Assembly (NCBI GenBank): GCA_902760345.1
Contig: CACWFY010000022.1
Span: forward strand, 1 to 41,471
Length of the DNA: 41,471 nt
Origin: an uncultured Bacteroidales bacterium
Lineage (GTDB): Bacteria; Bacteroidota; Bacteroidia; Bacteroidales; Bacteroidaceae
Direction of reading: 5' to 3'
Made by a program: the position numbers and the translations under genes. Under the pieces are notes generated by a model. The model ran no database searches, was not told the origin of the DNA, and saw nothing but the letters and a program-made list of their open reading frames with translations. Positions 13,705-22,585 of this stretch are shown here, in pieces. Numbering within the stretch: position 1 is the stretch's first letter; every line of letters starts with the position of its first letter.

Positions 13705-13712
13705 CAAAGATA
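13705..13712 (-). promoter_or_regulatory. Promoter -7 box of the small lipoprotein gene
   Basis: The minus strand reads TATCTTTG about 31 bases upstream of the ATG at 13673. Confidence 0.65.
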
Positions 13713-13769
13713 GACATTTTGTCCGAATAATGCAAATTAATTTTAAGAAAATTATACTTGTGTATGAAT

Positions 13770-15887
13770 TTATTTGGCGTTGATTTCCTTAATCAGACGA
13801 TCAGCATGTCCCCAACGGTCCATCATAAAGAGCACGAAACGGATGTCCACATTGATGGTACGTGCCAGCTGACGGTCGAAGAAGATGTCGCTGGACAGTG
13901 AGTCCCAGTTGCCGTCGAAAGCCAGACCAATGAGTTCACCCTTGCCGTTGAAAATGGGAGAACCGGAGTTGCCGCCCGTAATATCGGTGTTCGAGAGGAA
14001 ACACAGCTGCATGGTGCCTGTCAATGGGTCACTATAGATGCCGAAGTCCTTGCTGCCCAGCAGCTGGTGCATAACGGGTTCTGCAAAGTACTCCACGTTT
14101 TTGTCGGCCAGCTGCATCTTTTCCCACAGTGAACGGGCTGTGGTATAGTAGCCTGAAGGCTTGCCGCCCAATGAGTACTCACCCACCTGTCCATAGGTCA
14201 TACGCAGGGTGAAGTTTGCATCTGAATAGTTGGGAAGGTCTTGTTCCATACGTAATTTAGCTGCACACAGCCATTGTTCCTGTTGGGCAATGCTGTCGGC
14301 AACGCCCATCAGGTCGGCACGCAGGGTGGCACGTAATTCGGTGAGTGCCAGACCATAGAGCACGCCAGGGTCTTTGTCGAACTTCTTCTTGTTGATATAG
14401 AGTTTCTGTCCGTTCTTCATCAGCATAGAGTTGTCGTAGACATAGTCAACATAGGCACGATAGTCGCCTTTGAAGTCGCGGTCAATGATGTCGAAGGTGC
14501 TGATATGGTACTTTTTGTTGACGTGTTCGCGATAGTTCTTCATCAGCGCCGCCAGCAGTTCGCGGTCGGTAGCCTGATTCCAGTCCTTGCTGTTGTCTTC
14601 GAACTCTACATACTGCTTTTTCTTCTTGTCCTTAGGACCTTTCACCTCAATGCCGCCATGTACCAAACGGGCACGACGGGTCAGTTCGTCGCACTCACGA
14701 CCCCATGTCTCGTTCCAATAATAGAGGGCACGCACGCCGTCGAAACGTTTCTGATAGAGCCGCTGCAATAAGTCGAAGTCCAGTTGTCCCTTTAGATAGC
14801 CTGTGGAGTCTTGCCACTGGCGAAGTTGTTGTTCAAACTGCTGCTTCTGTTGGATAAGTCCTATAGAGTCTATGCACTTGTTCATGCCTAGGCTGTTCTT
14901 CCAATAGTTGCTGCTATGGGCATACTTCGACTCATACTGGATGCGGATGGCTTCCGAGCTCAGCATGTGGCGCCACATAATCTCCTGCTTGACAGCACGA
15001 GCCTGCACCATGGTCTCGTTCATGGCGTTGCGACGCTCCTGAATGCCGTAGCTGCTAAGATAACGGCTGGTAGAGCCAGGATAGCCCATAATCATGCAGA
15101 AGTCGCCAGGCTTATAGCCTTGCAGCGAGACGGGGGCCCATGTAGCAGGGTGGTAGGGCACATTGTCCTTTGAGTATTTGGCTGGTCCGTTGGTCTTGGG
15201 GTCAGCATAGATGCGGAACACGGAGTAGTCGCAGGTCTGGCGCGGCCACATCCAGTTGTCGGTCTCACCACCATACTTACCCATTGACTTCGGAACGGTA
15301 AACACCAGTCTCACATCTTCAAAGTCGCGATAGGTCGTCATGTAGTATTTGTTGCCCTCGTAGAATGGCTTGAGTTCTACGCGAAGGGTAGAGTCCTGCT
15401 GACGGATGTCTTTCTGCCAGGCGTTCTCGAGCGAGTCTACATAGAGGGCCTTCTCTTGCGAACTCATGCCGCTAAGATGGGGCACAATCTGGTCGGTGAC
15501 ATCTTTCTGGTCGACCATAAAGCTGACGAAGAGGTTATCATTAGGCAACTCTTCTTCGTAACTTTGGGCCACAAAGCCGTTAAGCATGTAGTCGTGCTCA
15601 ACAGTGGAGTGGCGGCGAATGGCGTCGAAGCCACAATGGTGGTTGGTGAATACCAGTCCGTTGGGTGACACGACAACACCTGAACAGTATCCGCTGAAGT
15701 TGATGACGGCATTCTTCACAGCATTGTCTGTCTGATACAGTTGCTCCATAGGCAACAGAAAGCCATACTGCTTCATTTGGTCATAGACGGCAGTCGGCAG
15801 ATTATACAAAGTCCACATGCCCTCGTCGGCATGGGCGGTAAACATGATAAATGGGGCCAAAAGGGCCAAAAAGAGTTTTTTCTTCAT
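13770..15887 (-). CDS. Dipeptidyl peptidase of family S46, DPP7-like
   Basis: 705 residues with a signal peptide (ending TAHA-DEG). The chymotrypsin-fold catalytic His is H84 in LVFTNHHCGFD, and the nucleophile is Ser641 in ITGGNSGSPIF. The residue 18 positions after that Ser is Gly659 (LAFDG). In the S46 family this position is Gly in DPP7 (broad, hydrophobic P1) and Arg in DPP11 (Asp/Glu P1), so this one should be DPP7-like. It would release dipeptides from peptides in the periplasm. It lies 28 bases downstream of the CotH/lamin-tail gene on the same strand and is probably the last gene of that operon. Confidence 0.9.
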   Translation of the reverse strand: MKKKLFLALLAPFIMFTAHADEGMWTLYNLPTAVYDQMKQYGFLLPMEQLYQTDNAVKNAVINFSGYCSGVVVSPNGLVFTNHHCGFDAIRRHSTVEHDYMLNGFVAQSYEEELPNDNLFVSFMVDQKDVTDQIVPHLSGMSSQEKALYVDSLENAWQKDIRQQDSTLRVELKPFYEGNKYYMTTYRDFEDVRLVFTVPKSMGKYGGETDNWMWPRQTCDYSVFRIYADPKTNGPAKYSKDNVPYHPATWAPVSLQGYKPGDFCMIMGYPGSTSRYLSSYGIQERRNAMNETMVQARAVKQEIMWRHMLSSEAIRIQYESKYAHSSNYWKNSLGMNKCIDSIGLIQQKQQFEQQLRQWQDSTGYLKGQLDFDLLQRLYQKRFDGVRALYYWNETWGRECDELTRRARLVHGGIEVKGPKDKKKKQYVEFEDNSKDWNQATDRELLAALMKNYREHVNKKYHISTFDIIDRDFKGDYRAYVDYVYDNSMLMKNGQKLYINKKKFDKDPGVLYGLALTELRATLRADLMGVADSIAQQEQWLCAAKLRMEQDLPNYSDANFTLRMTYGQVGEYSLGGKPSGYYTTARSLWEKMQLADKNVEYFAEPVMHQLLGSKDFGIYSDPLTGTMQLCFLSNTDITGGNSGSPIFNGKGELIGLAFDGNWDSLSSDIFFDRQLARTINVDIRFVLFMMDRWGHADRLIKEINAK

Positions 15888-15915
15888 AGATAAACTTATT
15901 CTTCTTTACTGATAA

Positions 15916-18900
15916 TTATCTTTTGATGATGAGTTTTCGTCCGTTCTTGATGTAGATGCCAGGAGCCAGCGTACCTTTGACGGCCTGCCCATTCAAATTG
16001 TATATCTGTTGTGATTCCTGACGGGAATAAATGGTTACGTCAGAGATGCTGTTAACAATTTCGGGTTGCTCTACCTCTGTTGCATAGCTGCCGATAATGT
16101 TGGTTTTGGCAATGGTGGGCAAGTTCATGGTATATACCTGATTGCTACCATCGGGATAGCGGCCAGCAGTCTCGTCGCCCTTCATTTCCGTATAGACAAA
16201 ATGATCTTTCCAACTCTCGTCAGCAGCAGTCAACAGTACGTCGCCACCTTCGGCACCCAGCTTGAAAGAGGCGTGCAACTGTGACTGCGCGTCCAGTTTG
16301 TCACACCATATAATAAGGTACCCGTGCGCAGGAATGATAGTGTTGGCCTGACTTTTGGCTTTACTTATCTTGTATTTGGTAGGCTTTTTCACGTTGTCGC
16401 TGAGATACATACCCTCCACATCGATAGGCTGGTCGGTGGTGTTGTACAACTCTACCCAGTCGTTGCGCTTAAACAGGTCGTTGACATAGATATCGTTGGC
16501 TGCGCTCACCTCGTTGACACGAACAGGGCAGAGTCCCTGGGCAGAACGTTCACTAACAGTTAATGGGGTAAACTGCGCTGTCAGGCTGACAGCATTGTCT
16601 GTCACATCAATCACGTCATCTGTCAGCACATTATCGTCGGTGCTACTGCCAAGGGTAGTCTGTAGTTCACCGTCCCAGAACAGGTCGCCCGAGGTGTAAC
16701 TGGTATTATGTACCTCAACGGCAATGACGTTGTTGCCTTTCTTGAACAACGCCGGATTCAAGTCGAGAGTGCCAGTAATGGGGTCATCGGCAGCATAAGT
16801 CTGAGAGAAGGTATCGTAGTTGACCGTTCCTTGATGCATGTTGACGCGACCAGCCTCCTGACCATTGACCCAGACGATGCATCCGTCGTCTACCTGATAG
16901 TTCAGCTGGAAATGATCGGTGGTATTGGGGGCGCTATTAAGCGTAAAGGTTTTTCGGAAGTAAGTTGTAGGATTCTTCTTCTGACTGTCTGAGCCGTAGC
17001 TGATGGTGGTCTTCACGCCAGTCATCTTATAGCCTAACGGTGCCTCACCAGACTTCCATGAAGCATCGTTGAAGGTATCCGACTTCCAATCGGTAGTAGC
17101 CTCACCATTATCATAGTATTTCCAACTGTCATTCATGGCAAAGACCTGCTTGAAGGTATTTGATGACTTACGCCAACCAGTGAATTTGTAGCCAGCAGGA
17201 GCCTTCGCCTCTAAGCGGACTGGTGAGAAGAGTTTTCCGTTGAATGCTGCATAAGGTACTTTGATGCCGTTGATAAAAATGTTGGCCCCTTCTACATCGG
17301 CAGCAAACTGCACATGATGTTTTTTCACTCCGCTGAGTTGCATGGGTGTATATTCCTGTAGCTGACTGGTCATATCGTCCATGCGGGTCGTAAGCATCTC
17401 TTTAATCTTGTTTGCAGAGTTGTCTGGCGACATTCCGTCATATTGAGACATGGGGCGCATGGCGTCAGCGAGTTCGTTGACGATGGCTGTGGCGCGTTCT
17501 TTTTCAAAGACACTACCTGCGATGATGCAGAAGGTATCGATGAATTTCTTACGGTACTCGTCGTGCTTGAGCAGGTTCTTGAACAACTTTACCATCTTGA
17601 CATTCTCATAATCGTTGAGCGACGAGAGGCGGTGTCCCCATGCATTAAACGCATAGTCGAGATCGAAGCATACAAAACGGAAGCGACCATCGGCCTGACT
17701 GCGGTAGCCCTTGACGTTGTTTTCTGGCCAGTCGTCATTGCCAAGGAATAATTCGGCAGCCATGTAGTTGGTAAATTCGTCGATGTCGAGCAGCTTCTTC
17801 ACTTCGTCATACACACCAGCCTGATTGATATTCTCGCTCAATGCCACCAGTTGGTTGTAGACTTCATCGGTACCATTGGCAAAGGTGCTGTTCTCGAACA
17901 TGTCGATAGTGTCGTCGTCATAGCCGAAGTTGGCATAGACGAACTTGTCATTATTAGGTTCACGCAGGTTGAGAATGCCCTTGAAACGTCCATTGATATA
18001 TTCTGCTACCTGTACAAAACTCTGCACGTCGATATCGATTCCTGAGCGCTGGATAATCGTGGCCAGCGCAGGATCCATGAAACGAGAACCGGAATAGACA
18101 TCATTACCTCCATTGCGCACTAAAAGCGTCTTACTGCGGATATAGGGCTTTTGGGGGAAGAAAACGTAATCGAAACGGTTCTGACCGTCAAACACCTTGT
18201 TGGACTTCAGTTTCATGGAACGGGGATTGGCCATTCGTGTCCATCCGCCTGAGACGGCGATATTTACATCCTGATTGAAGAGCATGCCCTCCGTAGGACT
18301 GATATAGCTGAAATTAACGGGACGATCCCAGGGCTGGTTCCAGTTTACGGGGTCGTCGCTGCCATTGCCCACAATACCATTGGTACCCGCTACGTCAATG
18401 CCCCAGGTGTTATCAGTGAAGTAACGCTCGTCGCCCACGACAGAGATGATGGGGATGGTGTAATTGTTGTTGGTCTTGATAAAGCTGCGGGTGACGGGTA
18501 CGCTAGGCAGATAACCGTCTTTGAACAGACGGAAAACATAGTTGGTAGTTTGTGAAACGGTAAACTGGCCGTCTTTGCTCTTCTTGCATCCTCCAACGGA
18601 ATTACCCTCGTCTTTATACGATTCCCATACGATATCATCGAAATAGAATACGTTGGCTACTGCACTTTTGTTCAGATGGAAGGCGATGGTCTGCATGGTG
18701 CCATTTCCCGCTTGTTCGTCAGTAATGATGCCTTCGTAGTTGTATTCTTTCCATTCGGTGGTAACATCAAAGGTGCCATTGAGCATTTGCCAATGAATAT
18801 AGTTGCCTGGCGTACCCTGTGTCTGTGGTTCGATTTGATCGGCTCTCTCGGCACGTACTTTCATGCTGAAACGGTATTTGTCACCAGCACTCCAGATATG

Positions 18901-19764
18901 ATTTGGGGTGTAGACAAACAATTGAGTGTCCCAAACCTCCTCTGGATTGTTTTTTGACTGAATCTTAATACCTCGAGTTCCTTCATAACCTACCCCGTTG
19001 ATAAAATGGGTGGTTGTCGTACCATCTCCGTTTTTACACACCAGGCTGCTGGCATCGTCATTCTCACAGTCGCTATTTTTCACTTGGTTAACCCAAGGTG
19101 AAGCATTCTCGTCTTCGGTGTCGTCAGAATCATCGATAGGTGCTGTAGGCATAGTGCCATTGGTGGAATACATCAGCGTGGCACCTTCAGGGATTTCTAC
19201 GTGGAATGAGAGTGGACCATTAAGCAGTTGACTGCCTACGCTCACTACAGGTGCGTCAAGTCTCTTAGAGGCAAAAACGGCAGTAGTGTTCGTGGCTCCA
19301 GGAGTAGCATCAGCTGTCCAGCTCCATTCTTCGCCAGCATCTGTCTTTCGTGCCCATGATGTACGGCTGAGGGCCTCCGGATATTCCACCGAGGTAATCA
19401 GTTGTCCATTTTGGTCGCTTAGATAAATGGTGGCTCCGTCGCAGTCGAGCTTGAAGGGGGCCTGGTTGTTCTTAATCTCATTGGAACCCAGCCAGACGAC
19501 GAGGAAGCCTTTGGCCGGAACACTGCCAATGTCGCTGGGCATCTGCCATAGTGTGAGGTTTTTATCGTCGTTGCTGAGATACATGCCCGCCAAGTTGACT
19601 GCTTCTGAACTGGGGTTATAGATTTCTATCCAACTGTCGAAGTTCGTAGCAGGGCTCATAACTACTCCTGCATTCGACGGCATGATTTCATTGATCACAA
19701 GATTGTCGGCATAGGCTGTTGACAGAGCCCACAAGGCTAATAGAGTTAATAATAGTTTCTTCAT
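15916..19764 (-). CDS. Secreted lamin-tail / CotH-kinase-like protein with type IX sorting tail
   Basis: About 1282 residues with the start at 19764 (MKKLLLTLLALWALSTAYAD, a signal peptide). A lamin-tail domain follows (NLVINEIMPSN to about residue 120). The middle region includes a carbohydrate-binding-like segment (about 220-380). A CotH-type region spans about 450-760, with PRSMKLKSN, FKGILNLREPNND, ELFLGNDDWPENN and CFDLDYAFNAW, the last two being the acidic motifs of CotH kinases. A second lamin-tail domain lies at about 1100-1210. The last residues 'QIYNLNGQAV...GIYIKNGRKLIIKR' are a Por/type IX secretion sorting tail. It starts four bases after the flippase stop. It may be a surface-exposed kinase-like or cell-surface assembly protein. 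Confidence 0.85.
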   Translation of the reverse strand: MKKLLLTLLALWALSTAYADNLVINEIMPSNAGVVMSPATNFDSWIEIYNPSSEAVNLAGMYLSNDDKNLTLWQMPSDIGSVPAKGFLVVWLGSNEIKNNQAPFKLDCDGATIYLSDQNGQLITSVEYPEALSRTSWARKTDAGEEWSWTADATPGATNTTAVFASKRLDAPVVSVGSQLLNGPLSFHVEIPEGATLMYSTNGTMPTAPIDDSDDTEDENASPWVNQVKNSDCENDDASSLVCKNGDGTTTTHFINGVGYEGTRGIKIQSKNNPEEVWDTQLFVYTPNHIWSAGDKYRFSMKVRAERADQIEPQTQGTPGNYIHWQMLNGTFDVTTEWKEYNYEGIITDEQAGNGTMQTIAFHLNKSAVANVFYFDDIVWESYKDEGNSVGGCKKSKDGQFTVSQTTNYVFRLFKDGYLPSVPVTRSFIKTNNNYTIPIISVVGDERYFTDNTWGIDVAGTNGIVGNGSDDPVNWNQPWDRPVNFSYISPTEGMLFNQDVNIAVSGGWTRMANPRSMKLKSNKVFDGQNRFDYVFFPQKPYIRSKTLLVRNGGNDVYSGSRFMDPALATIIQRSGIDIDVQSFVQVAEYINGRFKGILNLREPNNDKFVYANFGYDDDTIDMFENSTFANGTDEVYNQLVALSENINQAGVYDEVKKLLDIDEFTNYMAAELFLGNDDWPENNVKGYRSQADGRFRFVCFDLDYAFNAWGHRLSSLNDYENVKMVKLFKNLLKHDEYRKKFIDTFCIIAGSVFEKERATAIVNELADAMRPMSQYDGMSPDNSANKIKEMLTTRMDDMTSQLQEYTPMQLSGVKKHHVQFAADVEGANIFINGIKVPYAAFNGKLFSPVRLEAKAPAGYKFTGWRKSSNTFKQVFAMNDSWKYYDNGEATTDWKSDTFNDASWKSGEAPLGYKMTGVKTTISYGSDSQKKNPTTYFRKTFTLNSAPNTTDHFQLNYQVDDGCIVWVNGQEAGRVNMHQGTVNYDTFSQTYAADDPITGTLDLNPALFKKGNNVIAVEVHNTSYTSGDLFWDGELQTTLGSSTDDNVLTDDVIDVTDNAVSLTAQFTPLTVSERSAQGLCPVRVNEVSAANDIYVNDLFKRNDWVELYNTTDQPIDVEGMYLSDNVKKPTKYKISKAKSQANTIIPAHGYLIIWCDKLDAQSQLHASFKLGAEGGDVLLTAADESWKDHFVYTEMKGDETAGRYPDGSNQVYTMNLPTIAKTNIIGSYATEVEQPEIVNSISDVTIYSRQESQQIYNLNGQAVKGTLAPGIYIKNGRKLIIKR

Positions 19765-19768
19765 GTTT

Positions 19769-21247
19769 TTATTTCTTTCTAAAGTATTTTCCAATAATAG
19801 GCAGACTGCTTAGAGGTAGGTCGCTTTGTAGAATATACGAAACAAAACAGCAGATACAGAGTGAGTTAAAGATCAAAGTAACAACGCTTCCAAAATGATA
19901 AGTGGCAGGAACATAGTTCATCGTCAGGGTGAGCATGACGGTAAGTGCCACATAATAGGCGATAGACCGCATGGGATATGGAATGGGATTCTTTTTCTGT
20001 CCTACCATGTAGCTCAGTACCATTGCCGTTCCGTAGCCAGCGACACCACCCCATGCGCAGGCCCAATAGCCGTATTTAGGAATAAAGATGATGTTGACAG
20101 CGAATAGTACGAGGCAGCCCGCCAATGAGAACCAGGCGCCATAGATGGTCTTGTCGATAAGTTTATACCAGAACGACAGGTTGAAGTATACTCCCATCAT
20201 AATCTCTGCAGCCATCACGATAGGTACTACGCCCAGTCCTTCACGATATTCCTCGCCAATGATATATTGCAACAGAGGCATCCAACCCACCACACAGAGG
20301 AAGGCCAGCAGCGTAAAGATGAGAAAGTACTTCATCGCTGAGGCATAGTACTCTGTCTTGTCGGCATCCTTCGACTTGGCAAAAACTATAGGCTCATAGG
20401 CATAGCGGAAGGCCTGTGTTATCATGGCCATGATCATTGCTATCTTCACACACGAGCCATAGATGCCTAACTCGACATTCGCCTGTGCCTGATCGGGATA
20501 TACCAATGGGAAGAGAATCTTGTCGGCAACCTGATTCAAGATACCTGCAATACCCAGAATCAAGATGGGCCACGAGTAGCTAAGCATGCGTTTGAGCATC
20601 TGTCCGTCGAAGTGCCAATGAACTTTCAGCAGGTCGGGTATAAACAGCAACGAGATGAAACCCGTGCAAAGCAGGTTGATAAAAAAAACATAGTAAACAG
20701 ACGTCTTGCCTAACACCACAAAATAGAAAACGTTCAGTCCAATATTCAAAGCAATAAACAGCAGTTTCAGAGAAGCAAAACGAATGGCACGCTTCTGGTA
20801 ACGCAAATAACTGAAGGGGATTGCCTGTAAGGCATCCATCGCTACTACGGCAGCCATCATCTGCAGATATTCAGGGTGCGCCGCATACCCCAAGGTATTG
20901 CTGATAGGACCAATAAAGCCAAAGACTAATAGCAGGAACACCACAGTCAAAGTGCCTACTACTGCCATCACTGTAGAGAAAACAGTATCGCTATGCTTAC
21001 TTCCTATCTCTGGCGTCAGCCTGTCGTCGTTGGCAAAGCGGAACAGCGTGGTCTCCATGCCAAACGTTAGCAGTACTAATATCAGAGCGGTATATGCATA
21101 GACATTGGTACTCACGCCATAGTCGCCCGAAGCTTTGGGCATATAGTGTGTATACAACGGTACCAGCAGGTAGTTTAGGAACCTGCCCACGATACTCGAC
21201 AGCCCATAGATGGCTGTGTCCTTCATCAGTCCTTTTAAGTTTGCCAT
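19769..21247 (-). CDS. Polysaccharide flippase (MATE/MurJ-Wzx-like)
   Basis: 492 residues with 12-14 hydrophobic helices. The N-terminus 'LKGLMKDTAIYGLSSIVGRFLNYLLVPLYT' is characteristic of oligosaccharide flippases of Bacteroidota, which move lipid-linked glycans across the inner membrane. It starts three bases after the Spm-like gene stop and ends four bases before the CotH-type gene, so the genes are tightly coupled. No glycosyltransferases are visible in this operon, so its glycan substrate is unknown. Confidence 0.88.
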   Translation of the reverse strand: MANLKGLMKDTAIYGLSSIVGRFLNYLLVPLYTHYMPKASGDYGVSTNVYAYTALILVLLTFGMETTLFRFANDDRLTPEIGSKHSDTVFSTVMAVVGTLTVVFLLLVFGFIGPISNTLGYAAHPEYLQMMAAVVAMDALQAIPFSYLRYQKRAIRFASLKLLFIALNIGLNVFYFVVLGKTSVYYVFFINLLCTGFISLLFIPDLLKVHWHFDGQMLKRMLSYSWPILILGIAGILNQVADKILFPLVYPDQAQANVELGIYGSCVKIAMIMAMITQAFRYAYEPIVFAKSKDADKTEYYASAMKYFLIFTLLAFLCVVGWMPLLQYIIGEEYREGLGVVPIVMAAEIMMGVYFNLSFWYKLIDKTIYGAWFSLAGCLVLFAVNIIFIPKYGYWACAWGGVAGYGTAMVLSYMVGQKKNPIPYPMRSIAYYVALTVMLTLTMNYVPATYHFGSVVTLIFNSLCICCFVSYILQSDLPLSSLPIIGKYFRKK

Positions 21248-21250
21248 AGT

Positions 21251-22483
21251 TTATCCAAAGAATAGATAACAGATAAAAATTGCTGCAATAACGCCAGCCA
21301 AGTCGGCTAACAAGCCACAGTTGACAGCATGACGCGTATGTTTGATACCTACCGAACCGAAATATACAGCCAGAATATAGAAAGTGGTGTCAGTAGACCC
21401 TTGGAAGACACACGACAGTCGACCAGCAAACGAGTCGGCTCCATAAGTCGTCATAGCGTCGACCATCATACCGCGGGCACCACTACCGCTCAGCGGTTTC
21501 ATCAGCGCGGTAGGTAGGGCATCAACCCATTCGGCATTGGTACCTGTAGCCTCTACACACCAACGAATACCGCCTATCAACATATCCATCGCACCTGAAG
21601 CGCGGAAAACACCGATACCAACGAGTATGGCTATCAGATAGGGAATGATGCGCACCGCCGTCTGGAAGCCGTCTTTAGCTCCTTCAATGAAAGCATCGTA
21701 GACATTCACTTTTTTTCTGACACCAGCCAGGATGAATCCGCAGATAATGGTCATCAGCAGAATGTTGGCTACCGTGGTACTCACACGGTTCATCGTATCG
21801 GGATCCATCTGCGAGAAGCCCCAAATGATTGCGGCCACAACGGCGCAAGCCCCACCAAGCGTCAATAGCATGGTCTTGTTGATAAGGTTAATGTGCTGAT
21901 AGAGCGAGGTGATGATGATACCAGCCAGTGTTGAGAAGAACGTCGCCAACAGGATGGGAATAAAGATATCCGTTGGCTGGGCAGCATTCATCTGAGCCCG
22001 ATACACCATAATGCTAACGGGGATGAGTGTCAGTCCGCTAGTATTCAGCACCAAGAACATGATCATCGAGTTTGATGCCGTATCTTTCTTGGTGTTCAAC
22101 TCCTGCATCTGTTCCATAGCCTTCAGTCCTAACGGTGTGGCGGCATTGTCGAGTCCCAACATGTTGGCAGCAATATTCATGAAGATGCTACCAGTGACGG
22201 GATGACCTTTAGGAATATCGGGAAACAGCTTGGTGAAGATCGGACTGAGCAGTTTGGCCAACACGTTGACGACACCGCCTTTTTCGCCAACCTTCATCAC
22301 TCCAAGCCATAGCGACAGTACACCTGTCAGGCCCAATGAGATTTCAAACGCTGTCTTTGACGACGAAAATGTCGAGTCCATCATAGCGGGAAACACATCA
22401 TAGTCGCCCATGAATACCAGTTTCAGGGCGGCGATGGCAAACGCTATCAGGAAAAAGCCTATCCAAATGTAATTCAATACCAT
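21251..22483 (-). CDS. SpmA/SpmB-like fusion, nucleoside recognition (Gate) domain membrane protein
   Basis: 410 residues with two repeated membrane halves. The first contains 'SLGLTGVLSLWLGVMKVGEKGGVVN' and 'GSIFMNIAANMLGLDNAATPLGLKAMEQM', as in SpmA. The second contains 'IIPYLIAILVGIGVFRASGAMDMLIG' and 'LMKPLSGSGARGMMVDAM', as in SpmB. In Bacteroidota these are fused. The biochemical function in a non-sporulating bacterium is not known; Gate-domain proteins are thought to be transporters. It is the first gene of the operon with the flippase, CotH-type and S46 genes. A -7 box lies only five bases before its ATG. Confidence 0.88.
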   Translation of the reverse strand: MVLNYIWIGFFLIAFAIAALKLVFMGDYDVFPAMMDSTFSSSKTAFEISLGLTGVLSLWLGVMKVGEKGGVVNVLAKLLSPIFTKLFPDIPKGHPVTGSIFMNIAANMLGLDNAATPLGLKAMEQMQELNTKKDTASNSMIMFLVLNTSGLTLIPVSIMVYRAQMNAAQPTDIFIPILLATFFSTLAGIIITSLYQHINLINKTMLLTLGGACAVVAAIIWGFSQMDPDTMNRVSTTVANILLMTIICGFILAGVRKKVNVYDAFIEGAKDGFQTAVRIIPYLIAILVGIGVFRASGAMDMLIGGIRWCVEATGTNAEWVDALPTALMKPLSGSGARGMMVDAMTTYGADSFAGRLSCVFQGSTDTTFYILAVYFGSVGIKHTRHAVNCGLLADLAGVIAAIFICYLFFG

Positions 22484-22488
22484 GGGTG

Positions 22489-22496
22489 CAAAGTTA
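22489..22496 (-). promoter_or_regulatory. Operon promoter -7 box abutting the Spm-like start codon
   Basis: The minus strand reads TAACTTTG, ending five bases before the ATG at 22483. The mRNA may therefore begin at or beside the start codon. Confidence 0.7.
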
Positions 22497-22585
22497 CGAA
22501 CTATTTATGATATAAGCAAGAAAAAGAGCGACTACATCACGCAGTCACCCTTTCTATTGCGAAAATCAAATTATTAAATGAATGT

